NCBI RefSeq assembly: GCF_049309525.1
Contig: NC_133384.1
Location: 15,161,085 to 15,225,084, forward strand
Reading direction: 5' to 3'
DNA from: Garra rufa
Lineage: Eukaryota; Chordata; Actinopteri; Cypriniformes; Cyprinidae
DNA: 64,000 bases
The notes under the pieces were generated by a model. It did no database searches, was not told the DNA's origin, and worked only from the letters and a program-made list of their open reading frames with translations. A program made the position numbers and the translations under genes. Numbering within the stretch: the first letter of the stretch is position 1; each line of letters opens with the position of its first letter. Positions 23,001-32,653 of this stretch are shown piece after piece.

Positions 23001-24261
23001 CATGTTGCTAGCATGATTAGCATATTATTAGCATGTTGTTAACATGATTGACAAGTTACTAGCATTTTGCTAGTCTGTTTCTAGCATGATTAGCATGTTG
23101 CGAGCACATTTCTAACATTTTCTAGCGTACTCGTTTTGTGTTTTTCTTTTACACTGCTTTAAAATGTTTTGCAAGTCTTTGGCTGTACATTGCAGGATTT
23201 TCTAAGTTGCTCTGATCAAACATTTTATGATTTAGTGCTTTTTTTTGTTCAACGCCCTCAAAGGTTTTCTGGTACAACGCACTTTAAACTAAGGAATAAG
23301 GCTGTCAGCGGTGTCTCTAGGAACTTTTAATGTCTTGGAAATCTTCTTGTAGTCTCAGGCTTTCTAATGGAATAAAACTATTTCTTTTCTGTAGCTTTTG
23401 TTAGAGCTCTGTCGACTTTGCCATATTTGCTACTCAACTTCATGGGCTAAATGCATGTATGTGTAACACTCCAAGCCAATTCAGTTTTTGTTTTAAGAGT
23501 CTCTAGAGGCTTAAATCCTATAACTCACAATTCTATATTGACATTATCACTTTTAATATGCCAGTAAAAGTCCTGGATCTTCAGAAAAGCTTGTATTTGT
23601 AAAGTACTGCAGTCTCTGGGGGGTTGAATAGTTTTGATTGCAACTGTACATGTCAAAGCCATGACAAATCTCTTTGGATCATGAGAAGCACATGTGAGGT
23701 GTGTGAACTTACTGGCGTGGACCTGTAGGCCGCAGCTACCGCAGGACAGCAGGACGCTGGTGCCGTCGTCGCCGATGTGGGAGTTCGACGGCAGCGGTTC
23801 GGTGTTCTCTGCCCCTGCGCTGAAGCACATCTCTGGGACCAGTGGACGCGTGCGACAGCCGACCCGGGATACAAGGCCAGACGTGTCCGAGATGTGGAAG
23901 GCATCCTTAACGGGCTAAACACACACAGACACACACGAGAGAGGAGAATTGATTAACTGGAGAAGTAAAGCAACTTCCTGTCTACTAAAGATAAAAAATA
24001 AAGCGTTGAAGTGGACCAGATCTTGTGCTGATAGTCATAAGTTTTATTATGAAAGGCTCTTTCAGGATTTTTTGTGCATTACCTGTGTGTACGGACAGAA
24101 GAGCGTGCAGACGGCGCAGTGCGGCTCGATGGTCCCCATCGCAGCGTTGAACTGTTTCTCGGCCAGGAAGTTTGGCGTGCGGTTTTGCCACAGTGCGTTC
24201 TCCTCTGACTTCTTGGCCTCTGGTTGGATGCTGCCATTTACAGGCAGCCCAGAGTATAACT
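3787..24261 (-). CDS. kdm4b: KDM4B-type histone lysine demethylase, partial gene (seven internal exons)
   Basis: Family knowledge: KDM4 proteins are nuclear Fe(II)/2-oxoglutarate JmjC demethylases acting on H3K9me3/H3K36me3, followed by a double PHD and tandem Tudor reader module. Seen here, in transcript order: 24083-24261, 23713-23914, 11056-11132, 10825-10880, 10634-10742, 4027-4212 and 3787-3954. All have AG/GT borders, and the phases join into one open frame with no stop. Together they encode the linker before PHD1 (PNFLAEKQFNA), PHD1, the extended PHD2 and the first Tudor domain. KDM4B is favoured over A and C by the GAENTEPLPSNSHIGDDGTS stretch before PHD1 and by CSTSFHVTCA in PHD2. 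The JmjN/JmjC exons would lie at higher coordinates, but a GATA array, an N gap and then terf1 follow. The second Tudor and C-terminus lie left of the window. The 12.6 kb intron between PHD1 exons is mostly satellite DNA. Confidence 0.92.
4027..4212 (-). CDS. kdm4b: kdm4b exon: extended PHD2 zinc-binding module
   Basis: 186 bases, 62 codons, phase 0 at both ends (acceptor TTTGCAG, donor GTGCGT). It encodes KCVYCHKTTKQFFGACIQC, CSTSFHVTCA and DWPYVVSVTCHKHK, which carry the Cys/His ligands of the C-terminal extended PHD finger. The intron to the Tudor exon is only 72 bases. KTTKQFFG replaces the more basic linker usual in mammals, a modest divergence. Confidence 0.93.
4213..4624. other. kdm4b intron, no feature seen
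   Basis: Plain AT-rich intron sequence, becoming A-rich (AATAAAACAAAC type) from about 4500. No gene or clear regulatory element was seen. Confidence 0.5.
4625..4740 (+). repeat. Leader segment of minisatellite-bearing element, copy 1
   Basis: Contains GGCTTGAGAAAACCTATCC, then TGAAAGTTTGAAGCAACTG and TAAAAGCTTAAAGTTTAAA. The same leader precedes the two other TTAGCATG arrays at 11457-11534 and 19490-19564, always in the same orientation relative to its array. The leader-array pairing is seen directly. That it is the left end of one transposable element family is inference. Confidence 0.8.
4741..6510. repeat. TTAGCATG/GCTAACATG minisatellite array 1
   Basis: About 1.8 kb of degenerate words such as TTAGCATGTTGCTAACATG and TTTTTAATGCAATTAACATG. 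A longer unit of about 146 bases recurs between 5105 and 5570, starting with CTAACATGTTTAACATGCTA. It sits in a kdm4b intron. The repeat words are partly self-complementary (GCTAGC, TTAGCATGCTAA). Decayed sequence with AAACCAGC words follows up to about 6620. Confidence 0.9.
6511..7080. other. kdm4b intron, mostly unremarkable
   Basis: Starts with an AAACCAGCTAAA-type low-complexity patch (6530-6620), seen in many fish mobile elements, then single-copy-looking sequence. Small open frames here (6592-6795, 6762-6962, minus strand) have no recognisable domain and low-complexity translations, so they are not called. Confidence 0.45.
7081..7790. promoter_or_regulatory. GC-richer island, candidate conserved noncoding element
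   Basis: This block contrasts sharply with its AT-rich satellite surroundings. It contains CpG-bearing words such as GGCCAAGCGGCCGTAATG, GCGGCGCCGGCTCGG and CATCGGCCGGTGAAAGCC, a CA microsatellite at 7133-7145, and TTATTTATTCATTCATC. It has no usable open frame. Complexity and composition fit a constrained intronic regulatory element of kdm4b. That role is inference, because conservation cannot be tested here. Confidence 0.4.
7791..10610. repeat. A-rich tandem repeat region
   Basis: Almost pure A with interspersed C, G and T: words like AACTAAAACAGAAAAA, GAACAAGCGAAAAATTTA and AAGGAATGAAAAA recur. A longer block beginning ACAAGAAAAAACAAAAGGAA near 8920 recurs near 9725 and near 10210, so the region has its own higher-order structure. 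An (AAAC)n microsatellite is at 8339-8373. On the kdm4b transcript strand this is an extended pyrimidine tract. The lysine/asparagine-rich frames in it (e.g. 8821-9063) are repeat translations. Confidence 0.85.
10634..10742 (-). CDS. kdm4b: kdm4b exon: between PHD1 and extended PHD2
   Basis: 109 bases, entering in phase 2 and leaving in phase 0 (acceptor CCGCAG, donor GTGAGT). It encodes WVHVICAVAVAEARFVN and EREPVDVTAVPDTRKSL, the start of the atypical extended PHD finger. The GAC AG|G TGG split codon joins it to the 56-base exon at 10825-10880. Confidence 0.92.
10825..10880 (-). CDS. kdm4b: kdm4b micro-exon: CCLC segment of PHD1/PHD2 junction
   Basis: Only 56 bases, so easily missed by open-frame scans. 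Acceptor GTGGCAG, donor GTCTGA. The translation ACCLCSLRGGALKKTTDD plus the split Arg codon matches the CCLCxLRGGAL segment of KDM4 proteins and joins in frame to both neighbouring exons. The donor is weak (GTCTGA), but the frame continuity and motif are decisive. Confidence 0.9.
11056..11132 (-). CDS. kdm4b: kdm4b exon: C-terminal half of PHD1
   Basis: 77 bases; enters in phase 1 (completing a Ser codon) and leaves in phase 0, with acceptor CGTCAG and donor GTAAGT. It encodes CYGVSPDTKQEGWTCSRC, containing zinc ligands and the tryptophan before the last Cys pair of PHD1. It is separated from the preceding exon (23713-23914) by a 12.6 kb intron made almost wholly of repeats. Confidence 0.92.
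11133..11456. other. kdm4b intron, no feature seen
   Basis: Short single-copy-looking intron sequence between the PHD1 exon and the leader of the second minisatellite element. No open frame or motif worth calling. Confidence 0.5.
11457..11534 (+). repeat. Leader segment of minisatellite-bearing element, copy 2
   Basis: Contains TGGCTTGAGAAAGCCTAGC, TTGAAAGTTTAAAGCAGCTG and TAAAAGCTTAAAGTTTGAAC, close to the leaders at 4625 and 19490. It immediately precedes the array starting at 11535. Confidence 0.82.
11535..15300. repeat. GCTAGCATG/AAGTTGCTAGC minisatellite array 2 with 84-bp unit
   Basis: About 3.8 kb. The landmark AGGCCGACTAGCAAGTTGC starts at 11782, 11866 and 11950; 12211 and 12295; 12514, 12598, 12682 and 12766; 13027 and 13111; 13330, 13414, 13498 and 13582; 13823; 14031 and 14115. 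Within each group the spacing is exactly 84 bases. Groups are separated by 208-261 bases of variant units, giving a higher-order pattern. Units carry the palindrome GCTAGC. After about 14180 the array becomes irregular and older. Confidence 0.95.
15301..15640 (+). mobile_element. Tail segment of the minisatellite-bearing element, copy 2
   Basis: After the array come GGCTAGGCTAGTTAGTTAAA, GGATTAGAAATAGTTCATAG, GTTGGCTCATTTGAACGCTC and GTGTAAGTCTATGGGATTTT, then a GGAGGAGGAGGAATAAAAAC patch. This non-tandem flank with the leader at 11457 suggests one ~4.2 kb nonautonomous mobile element with a minisatellite core. The sequence is seen. The family assignment is open because no clear terminal inverted repeats or target duplication were identified. 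Confidence 0.55.
15641..16600. promoter_or_regulatory. GC-richer island, candidate conserved noncoding element
   Basis: Between two satellites lies a CpG-bearing, high-complexity stretch: GTCGCCGCCGCCGTTCCC, TTAGCCGCTCGACCCGGTC, GGGGCGGCGCGTCCCAGCC, TTAATATGCCACACGTGATT (with an E-box CACGTG). Open frames on both strands (16065-16451 plus, 16136-16402 minus) overlap each other and show no domain, so I treat it as noncoding. An intronic enhancer or an alternative internal promoter of kdm4b is possible. Confidence 0.4.
16601..18530. repeat. A-rich and (ATT)n tandem region
   Basis: Degenerate tandem sequence with (ATT)n microsatellites at 17023-17066, about 17160-17180, 17380-17405, 17958-17987 and 18419-18441. 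Between them recur A-rich words such as AATGAACAAAAGCAA, GAAATAGTTAAATGTATAAA and AACAAAAACAGAAGGGAAGA. Spacing of the microsatellites suggests repeated blocks of a few hundred bases. Confidence 0.85.
18531..19489. promoter_or_regulatory. Balanced-composition island, candidate conserved noncoding element
   Basis: High-complexity intronic block flanked by satellites on both sides. It contains AATAAATAACGGAGCTGACG, GTGGGTCAGCGGGTGAG, GTGATTAGCGCCGCTAAAAG and ATCACGGCCGGATGCGTCC. Overlapping open frames on both strands (19025-19423 minus, 19206-19418 plus) have no recognisable domain. It resembles the islands at 7081 and 15641. A regulatory role is inference. Confidence 0.38.
19490..19564 (+). 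repeat. Leader segment of minisatellite-bearing element, copy 3
   Basis: Contains TTGGCTTGAGAAAGCTTAGC, TTGAGAGTTTAAAGCAGCTG and TAAAAGCTTGAAGTTTTAAA, homologous to the leaders at 4625 and 11457 and again directly before the array. Confidence 0.82.
19565..23130. repeat. GATTAGCATGTTGCTAGC minisatellite array 3 with ~141-bp unit
   Basis: About 3.6 kb of the same word family as arrays 1 and 2, but with a different dominant unit. The landmark GTATGTTTAGAATGTAGTTA starts near 21114, 21246, 21388 and 21529, and a variant near 21670, i.e. roughly 132-142 bases apart. Older and longer blocks surround it; a ~470-base block containing TTTAGAATATAGTTAGCATG recurs around 19890-20930. The right end decays at about 23130. 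Confidence 0.92.
23163..23646 (-). mobile_element. Truncated Tc1-like element end
   Basis: On the minus strand this matches the first ~590 bases of the Tc1-like relic at 55390-56946. Shared words include TTCTGGYACAACRCACTTTA, GTTGAGTAGCAAATATGG and the terminal CAGTTGCAATCAAAACTATT, next to TA at 23647-23648. It is truncated on the other side by the satellite. It lies in the large kdm4b intron 67 bases from the exon at 23713. Confidence 0.75.
23713..23914 (-). CDS. kdm4b: kdm4b exon: N-terminal half of PHD1
   Basis: 202 bases, phase 0 in and phase 1 out (acceptor GTTTAG, donor GTAAGT). It encodes CRTRPLVPEMCFSAGAENTE, LPSNSHIGDDGTS and LLSCGSCGLQVHA, i.e. the lead-in and first zinc ligands of PHD1. 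The ENTEPLP and IGDDGTS words are the KDM4B-specific version of this segment. It joins in frame to CYGVS in the exon at 11056. Confidence 0.93.
24083..24261 (-). CDS. kdm4b: kdm4b exon: linker before PHD1 (most 5' exon visible)
   Basis: 179 bases, phase 1 in and phase 0 out (acceptor CTGTAG, donor GTAATG). It encodes LWQNRTPNFLAEKQFNAA and EPHCAVCTLFCPYTQ, the conserved segment immediately N-terminal to PHD1 in KDM4 proteins with the first Cys pair. The intron to the next exon is 168 bases. No further 5' exon is recognised up to the N gap. Confidence 0.9.
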
Positions 24262-24371
24262 CTACAGAAACACAGAGAGATGACACACAGGTGAGATTCA
24301 CATATCAGAGGAGTAACATGCTAGAATAATTACGATATATAATCTTACAATCAATAAATAACTTTACCAGG
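24262..24371. other. kdm4b intron start, no feature
   Basis: Short ordinary intron sequence between the splice acceptor and the GATA array. Confidence 0.5.
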
Positions 24372-26880
<2,509 letters not shown>

Positions 26881-27415
26881 CATTTGTTCAATAGAATGAG
26901 CCCTGAAACCGATAGGAGAATATCGGAAACCATGTGATTTTTTCCTGTTTACACAGTCGTGGGCCAAATCCGATCTGTGCCACATGGGAGGAAAAAAACG
27001 AAATTGGGTCACTTGAACCATGCAGTGTAAATGTGGCCTTAGATGTCTAGAGAAATCAGTGGTGGAGGTAACGAATTACAAATACTCACATTACTGTAAT
27101 TAAGTAAATTTTTTGGGTATTTGTACTTTCATGAGTACAATTTTAAGTCTGTAATTTTACTTGTACTTGAGTACAAATTACCCTGAGTAATTTACTTAAT
27201 TACTTTTAAAATCACAATTCGTTACAGAGTAGCCTACTGCAATTTGAATTAATATTTCAACCACTGACTGGCTTTTCGGTAGCCAATAAAAATATCTCTT
27301 CTTAACGGACCAATGAAAAGCCTGGTATAGTATTTAAAACCGAAAAACACGTTCCGTTTATTTTTATTTTTATTTTTCCGGCGCGCTATTGATAAGATAA
27401 TCATCACTAGAAATA
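26881..27415. mobile_element. Fragments of dispersed fish repeats
   Basis: 26890-27050 contains CGATAGGAGAATATCGGAAA and GTGTAAATGTGGCCTTAG, and 27060-27215 contains ACGAATTACAAATACTCAC, CTTGTACTTGAGTACAAATT and GTAATTTACTTAATTACTTT. The latter is partly self-complementary and resembles hAT-like nonautonomous elements common in teleosts. Exact families and ends cannot be fixed from the window. Confidence 0.5.
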
Positions 27416-28498
27416 GGGCTGGGCGATAAATCGACTTTATAGATTAACTTAAATGTGTAGTTTACATCGATTTGTTTGAATGAAATTCGGGTTTCTCTTT
27501 AATATCAGCCGACGCTCCTCTCTGGGCTCCAGCAGTTCCGAATGGGCTCAGCCCTCCCCCGCGCATTTACCATATTAGAACACACTAATATACTGTAAAT
27601 ATTTGTTTTCAGAAAGGCACGGAAAACAAATAATGGGAGCCACTAAAGGGACATGATTAGCTGCTTGTTAGCAAGTTAGCCGGACCCGATCAGCATATTT
27701 GTGTTTGCGCTCAGCGGAGATTCAAAGTTTTCTACGCGTTTTTGCAACATTGAGTAATGTATCATGGACATATCTGACAAATCCTTTCAGAAACAAGTGT
27801 AGAGAGAGTGCCAATAAGAGACTGATTGTACAGTATAGCGAGCGTTGTTATAATAGAGCTTTGTGATATTACGAACCAAGATGAGTAACAGCTTTTAATC
27901 ATTTTTAAGGGAGTTTGTAAATGACATATTGATTTAATACAACAGCTAAATAAACAAGAAGTTATTATTAAGTGACTTACATTGTCTGACTATAACACTA
28001 TTGCCTAATTTTGCTCTATTTTGTGGTCAAAAGTAGTCTGAAACAAGTCATCTAAACCGCTGAGTGTTTATGAATGAACGTGCGTTTTTAAAGGAATCTA
28101 GTGAAATGATTCAATTTCCCATTCATAAAAACCAGCGGTTCAAATGAATTAATGATTCAGTCATTAAATCAGTGTCTTGCCGCCTCCTGCTGGCAGATCG
28201 TTTCAGTTATTTAAATCATTTAATATTTCTGTATTCAAAATTTTATATTTTTAAATACGATATAACTGCAAGAGAAAAGCATGGAAATTATATAATAAGA
28301 ATGAGGACTGGTGGAAAGTGATCACTGATGCAGTTGCATTGTGTATTACAAAATATATGGTGCCCATATGTTGTGGACAAGCTGGTGTTTCTTTCCATGC
28401 TAAATGTCGTAGGGGGGGGAAATCTTTTTAAATCGTAAATCAGATGTTTTGTGAAAAAATCGGGATTTTATTTTTAGGCCATTTCGCCCAGCTCTACA
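27416..28498. mobile_element. ~1.08 kb nonautonomous DNA element with terminal inverted repeats
   Basis: The left end TAGGGCTGGGCGATAAATCG and the right end, read in reverse complement, TAGAGCTGGGCGAAATGGCC form short terminal inverted repeats, possibly flanked by TA. The interior contains no intact transposase frame. The element lies directly before the N gap. Confidence 0.5.
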
Positions 28499-28539
28499 AC
28501 ATGCAAATCCTTATCATTGTAATACAGACAGTATTAATT

Positions 28540-29039
28540 NNNNNNNNNNNNNNNNNNNNNNNNNNNNNNNNNNNNNNNNNNNNNNNNNNNNNNNNNNNNN
28601 NNNNNNNNNNNNNNNNNNNNNNNNNNNNNNNNNNNNNNNNNNNNNNNNNNNNNNNNNNNNNNNNNNNNNNNNNNNNNNNNNNNNNNNNNNNNNNNNNNNN
28701 NNNNNNNNNNNNNNNNNNNNNNNNNNNNNNNNNNNNNNNNNNNNNNNNNNNNNNNNNNNNNNNNNNNNNNNNNNNNNNNNNNNNNNNNNNNNNNNNNNNN
28801 NNNNNNNNNNNNNNNNNNNNNNNNNNNNNNNNNNNNNNNNNNNNNNNNNNNNNNNNNNNNNNNNNNNNNNNNNNNNNNNNNNNNNNNNNNNNNNNNNNNN
28901 NNNNNNNNNNNNNNNNNNNNNNNNNNNNNNNNNNNNNNNNNNNNNNNNNNNNNNNNNNNNNNNNNNNNNNNNNNNNNNNNNNNNNNNNNNNNNNNNNNNN
29001 NNNNNNNNNNNNNNNNNNNNNNNNNNNNNNNNNNNNNNN
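28540..29039. other. Assembly gap, 500 N
   Basis: Exactly 500 N, the size of a placeholder for a gap of unknown length. Frames spanning it are meaningless. It separates a 5'-truncated kdm4b from a terf1 lacking its Myb exons. Confidence 0.99.
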
Positions 29040-29871
29040 AATGATGTTTTTTGATGTAAAAATCTTGATAACATTCCAAGTTGACCTCAGACCCATTTAT
29101 GACCCCATTAAAGAAGTATGTGGTGCACATGTGATGTTTGGTTATGACATACAAGAACCAATGACGTTTGACATTATAAAGAGCAGAACAGACAATTATC
29201 AGTGAATAATGGTAAATATGAACTGCTGAACTGAAAAGATTTCTAGTATGTAAAGTTCTATGCATTTTTCTCATGGAAAAACATGAGTGAGCTAATTTTT
29301 AATTAACTATTCCTTTAACAACATACAAAATGACAACACATTGATTCAGTAAAACAAATTAAATGAGAACGTACTGTAAATGGAGGTTCTCTTGCGCAAG
29401 TTTAGCACTTTCTTGGCACTTTCCGGTTTCCATAGGCTATGAGTTTGTTTTGAAAAAAGTTTCCTTTTTGGTCTGTGAGAGAGACAGAATTATTTCAACT
29501 TCATGAATTTGTTTTCAATTATTAAAGCAATTAGAAATCAACTAAATCAAGTCATATGAGAAATAAAACAAATAAATTAAGTTATGCGATTGAGCCCAGC
29601 TTCACTTCAGAATTATCATCACTGTTATTATTGTAACTCTACATGTTCATATATTGTAAGTGTATGCTGCTGTTGAAATTTTGAATGTTAAAAAGTCCCT
29701 CACCTGATATTTAGCATCAGTGGATCCACTTGTTCCTCATTTCTGTATGGAAACACCAACACCAAATAAATATTGTATTTATATTTAACACATTTTATTC
29801 AGTTAAAATGCATACTAAAAAACTTTTACTTTAGAAAAAGTTGTTTTATTCAAATTATAAATGACCATAAC
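29040..29871. other. terf1 3' side, repeat-derived sequence
   Basis: 29040-29290 looks like one end of a dispersed element (GAACCAATGACGTTTGACAT, AATATGAACTGCTGAACTG). The rest is AT-rich with no recognised exon. In particular I see no Trp-containing Myb helix in any minus-strand frame here. Confidence 0.4.
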
Positions 29872-30687
29872 TACACTACCAATCAAAAAGTTTTGAACAG
29901 TAAGATTTTCAATGTTTTTCAAGGAAGTCTCTTCTGCTCACCAAGACTGCATTTATTTGATTAAAAGTACAGCAAAAACAGTAGCATTTTGAAATATATT
30001 TTACTATTTAAAATAACATTTTTTATTTAAATATATTTAAAATGTAATTTATTCCGGTGATCTCAATGCTGATTTTAATTCTAATATTTCATTATTATAT
30101 TCTGATTTGCTGCTCAAAAAACATTATTATTATTATTATGTTATTATGTGGAAATATTTCTTTCAGAGTTCTTTGATGAATGGAAAGTTCAGAAGAACAG
30201 TATTTATTTGAAACATTTTAAAATGTCTCTATCATCGCTTTAAAACAATTACAATTTAAAGCATCTTTGCTATATAAAAGTTTTCATTTTTATAATTTTT
30301 TCTGATGTTTGGATCTTTTTATTCGAAGAATCCTGAAAAAAAAAGGGTACTCAACTGTTTAAAATATTGATAATAATATTTTTAAAAAATGTTTCTTGGA
30401 CAGCAAATCAGCATATTAGAATGACTTCTGATGGATCATGTGACACTAAAGACTTCAGTAATGATGTGGAAAATGTAGCTTTGATCGCAAGAATAAATTC
30501 CATTTAAAAACAGTATTACCGTAAATAGAAAACAGTTTAGTAAAACTATTTCAAAATTGTAGCATTTTTTTCTGTATTTTGGAACAAATAAATGCAGGCT
30601 TGATGAGCAGAAGAGACTTGTTTTTTTTTTGTTTTTTTTTTAAACATTAAAAATCTTACTGTTTGAAAACTTTTGACTGGTAGTGTA
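29872..30687. mobile_element. Palindromic MITE, family A copy 1
   Basis: Terminal inverted repeats: TACACTACCAATCAAAAAGT at the left, and TACACTACCAGTCAAAAGTT read from the right end. Interior words CTCACCAAGACTGCATTTAT and AATGCAGGCTTGATGAGCAG are also inverted partners, so the whole element is an imperfect palindrome. Copies 2 and 3 are at 32354 and 35389. It lies 61 bases downstream of the last terf1 exon seen. Confidence 0.8.
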
Positions 30688-30748
30688 TATAAATAAAAAA
30701 GTGAATTAATTTTATTAGTTTAAAGTTTTGTAGATGAGAGAGATGGTT

Positions 30749-30862
30749 TTACTCTTCTGGTCTGTGTGACTCTGAGCTGGATGGAGTCTCCTCACTTCCA
30801 TCCTGTTCAGATGAGGTTTTCTCTGATCTCTCATGACGGGCTTGAACCACTTTTAATGCTGC
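30749..30862 (-). CDS. terf1: terf1 exon 6: end of TRFH and start of linker
   Basis: Acceptor TTTTAG, then AALKVVQARHERSEKTS and a Ser/Glu-rich tail ending SESHRPEE followed by TAA at 30749-30751. AALKVV matches the last TRFH helix. GTAAAA starting at 30752 overlaps the stop and could act as a donor, which would let the frame continue into Myb exons. Which one is used cannot be decided from the window. Confidence 0.8.
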   Translation of the reverse strand, partial: AALKVVQARHERSEKTSSEQDGSEETPSSSESHRPEE

Positions 30863-32620
30863 CTAAAACAAACATACACCCACCAAAAAAAAATAAATAA
30901 ATAAAGTGTGGCACTTAATAGCATTTCTGGTAATAAACAGTCTATAAATCACAGTCCAAGTAAAGCATTAGTGCCCAGCAAACCTGCTCTTAAGAGCTCA
31001 ACATCTTGTTTTTACCTTTATTAAGTGGTTATTGAGTATTGAGGGTGAAGCTAATTGCACCATTTCTATACCCTCAGGAAAACACCACAATTCTAAGAGA
31101 TCATTAGGCAAATTCCCAGTATATATACGGTAAGCACAGTGAAACCCCAGTCAATGAAGCCCATTAGGACTTTCCCACTGGATGTAACAAAAACAAATCA
31201 GTTTTTCAGTAAGCAAAACATAATAGGCTTTGTACTTCGAGTAAGAAAACGGAGGAACGTTCCTGGCTGAACGTGTCGAGGAATGTGTCAATGTTCTCCA
31301 ACAGCTGGTTGAAAGTGAAGTTCATCAGGAGCTGATCATATGCATCCTTCTTACTCACAATGGTGGTCAGCTTTCCTTGTAGTTTCTGTGAAGACAGACA
31401 CAAAAATTATTTGGATTTGCTGCATTGTATGAAAAGCATGTTAGACTGTAACAAGTAAATACGCACCGCTGGTATCTCAGTCTCTTTTTCCAGCCACTGC
31501 AGGGTTTCTTTTGCCAGCTGTGATTTTCCGTTCTTCACACAGACTGCGACAGACTTGAACACACAATGAAAACAGCATTTTCATGACTGAACCCCATTCA
31601 AACTCTACAGTGTGAAGCATCCATCACTCTTAAACATAAATACCTGAACTATCAGTAACGTCTTGATCTTGGCATGCAAGTCTGAATCAGATACTTCATT
31701 TAATGACTCCCAAATTGGCAGCGCTGACATCAAGGGAGTGATTCGAGAAACGTGATCATAGCGGACTTCTGAAATACACAAAACAAGATGGATTAGCTGA
31801 TGGAATAGTCACTGAATCTTTCGTCTTTGTGTCTTAAAAAAAAAATTGGTTATTGTGATAAACTGTACTTTATTCTTCTAGATAAGAGTTTAATCGTAAA
31901 AGACTTAGTTTAAGATGTCTATGGAAGAATGAGTTGAAAAACTAGATAGCAAATCAGAAAGGTTCTTAACAGGTTTATGAATTTATAGCCGTGAGGGTTT
32001 CACAGTGTTTTTCTAATGAGGCAAGACACTACAGGTAAAAATTTTTACATTTCTCATAAACAGAGTCAGAAATCTTATTCTTCGTAGCACTTCCAATTTC
32101 TCATAATATTCTACAGATTTTTACAAAGGGGTTTGGCCAAAAATCACCTGGTTTGTGTTACATTTTTTTTGTTTTGTTTTTTCTCTTCTCTGGTTGTTGA
32201 CTGAATTTTTTATTTCTGGGGTGATAAGTGATAAGAGATTTAAAATCCCTTCTGTGTAAAAACACTTTGACTCAAATGTCAAAATAAATCAAGATTTATG
32301 GAAATGCATGCAATGTCTGTGCATTTAATTAGATAACACTTACTTGCACAATTATACACTACCAGTCAAAAGTTTTTGAACAGTAAGATTTTTTATGTTG
32401 TCTTTTCTACTCACCAAGCCTGCATTTATTTGATCCAAAATACAGCAAAAAAATCTTAAAGAAATATGTTTCTTATTTAAAACAACTATTTTCTATTTGA
32501 ATATATTTTTAAAATGTTTTTTTTTTCTTGTGATTTCAAAGCTGAATTTTTAGGCATTATTACTCCAGTCCCATGATCCTTCAGAAATCATTCTAATATT
32601 CTGATTTGCTGCTCAGAAAC

Positions 32621-32653
<33 letters not shown>

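Noticed and set aside
3787..24261. Assignment of the left gene to kdm4a or kdm4c
   Set aside because: The ENTEPLP and IGDDGTS segment before PHD1 and the CSTSFHVTCA segment match the KDM4B version as I know it; A and C differ there.
28444..29274. Long frames of 186-253 codons spanning N positions
   Set aside because: Most of the length is the assembly gap.
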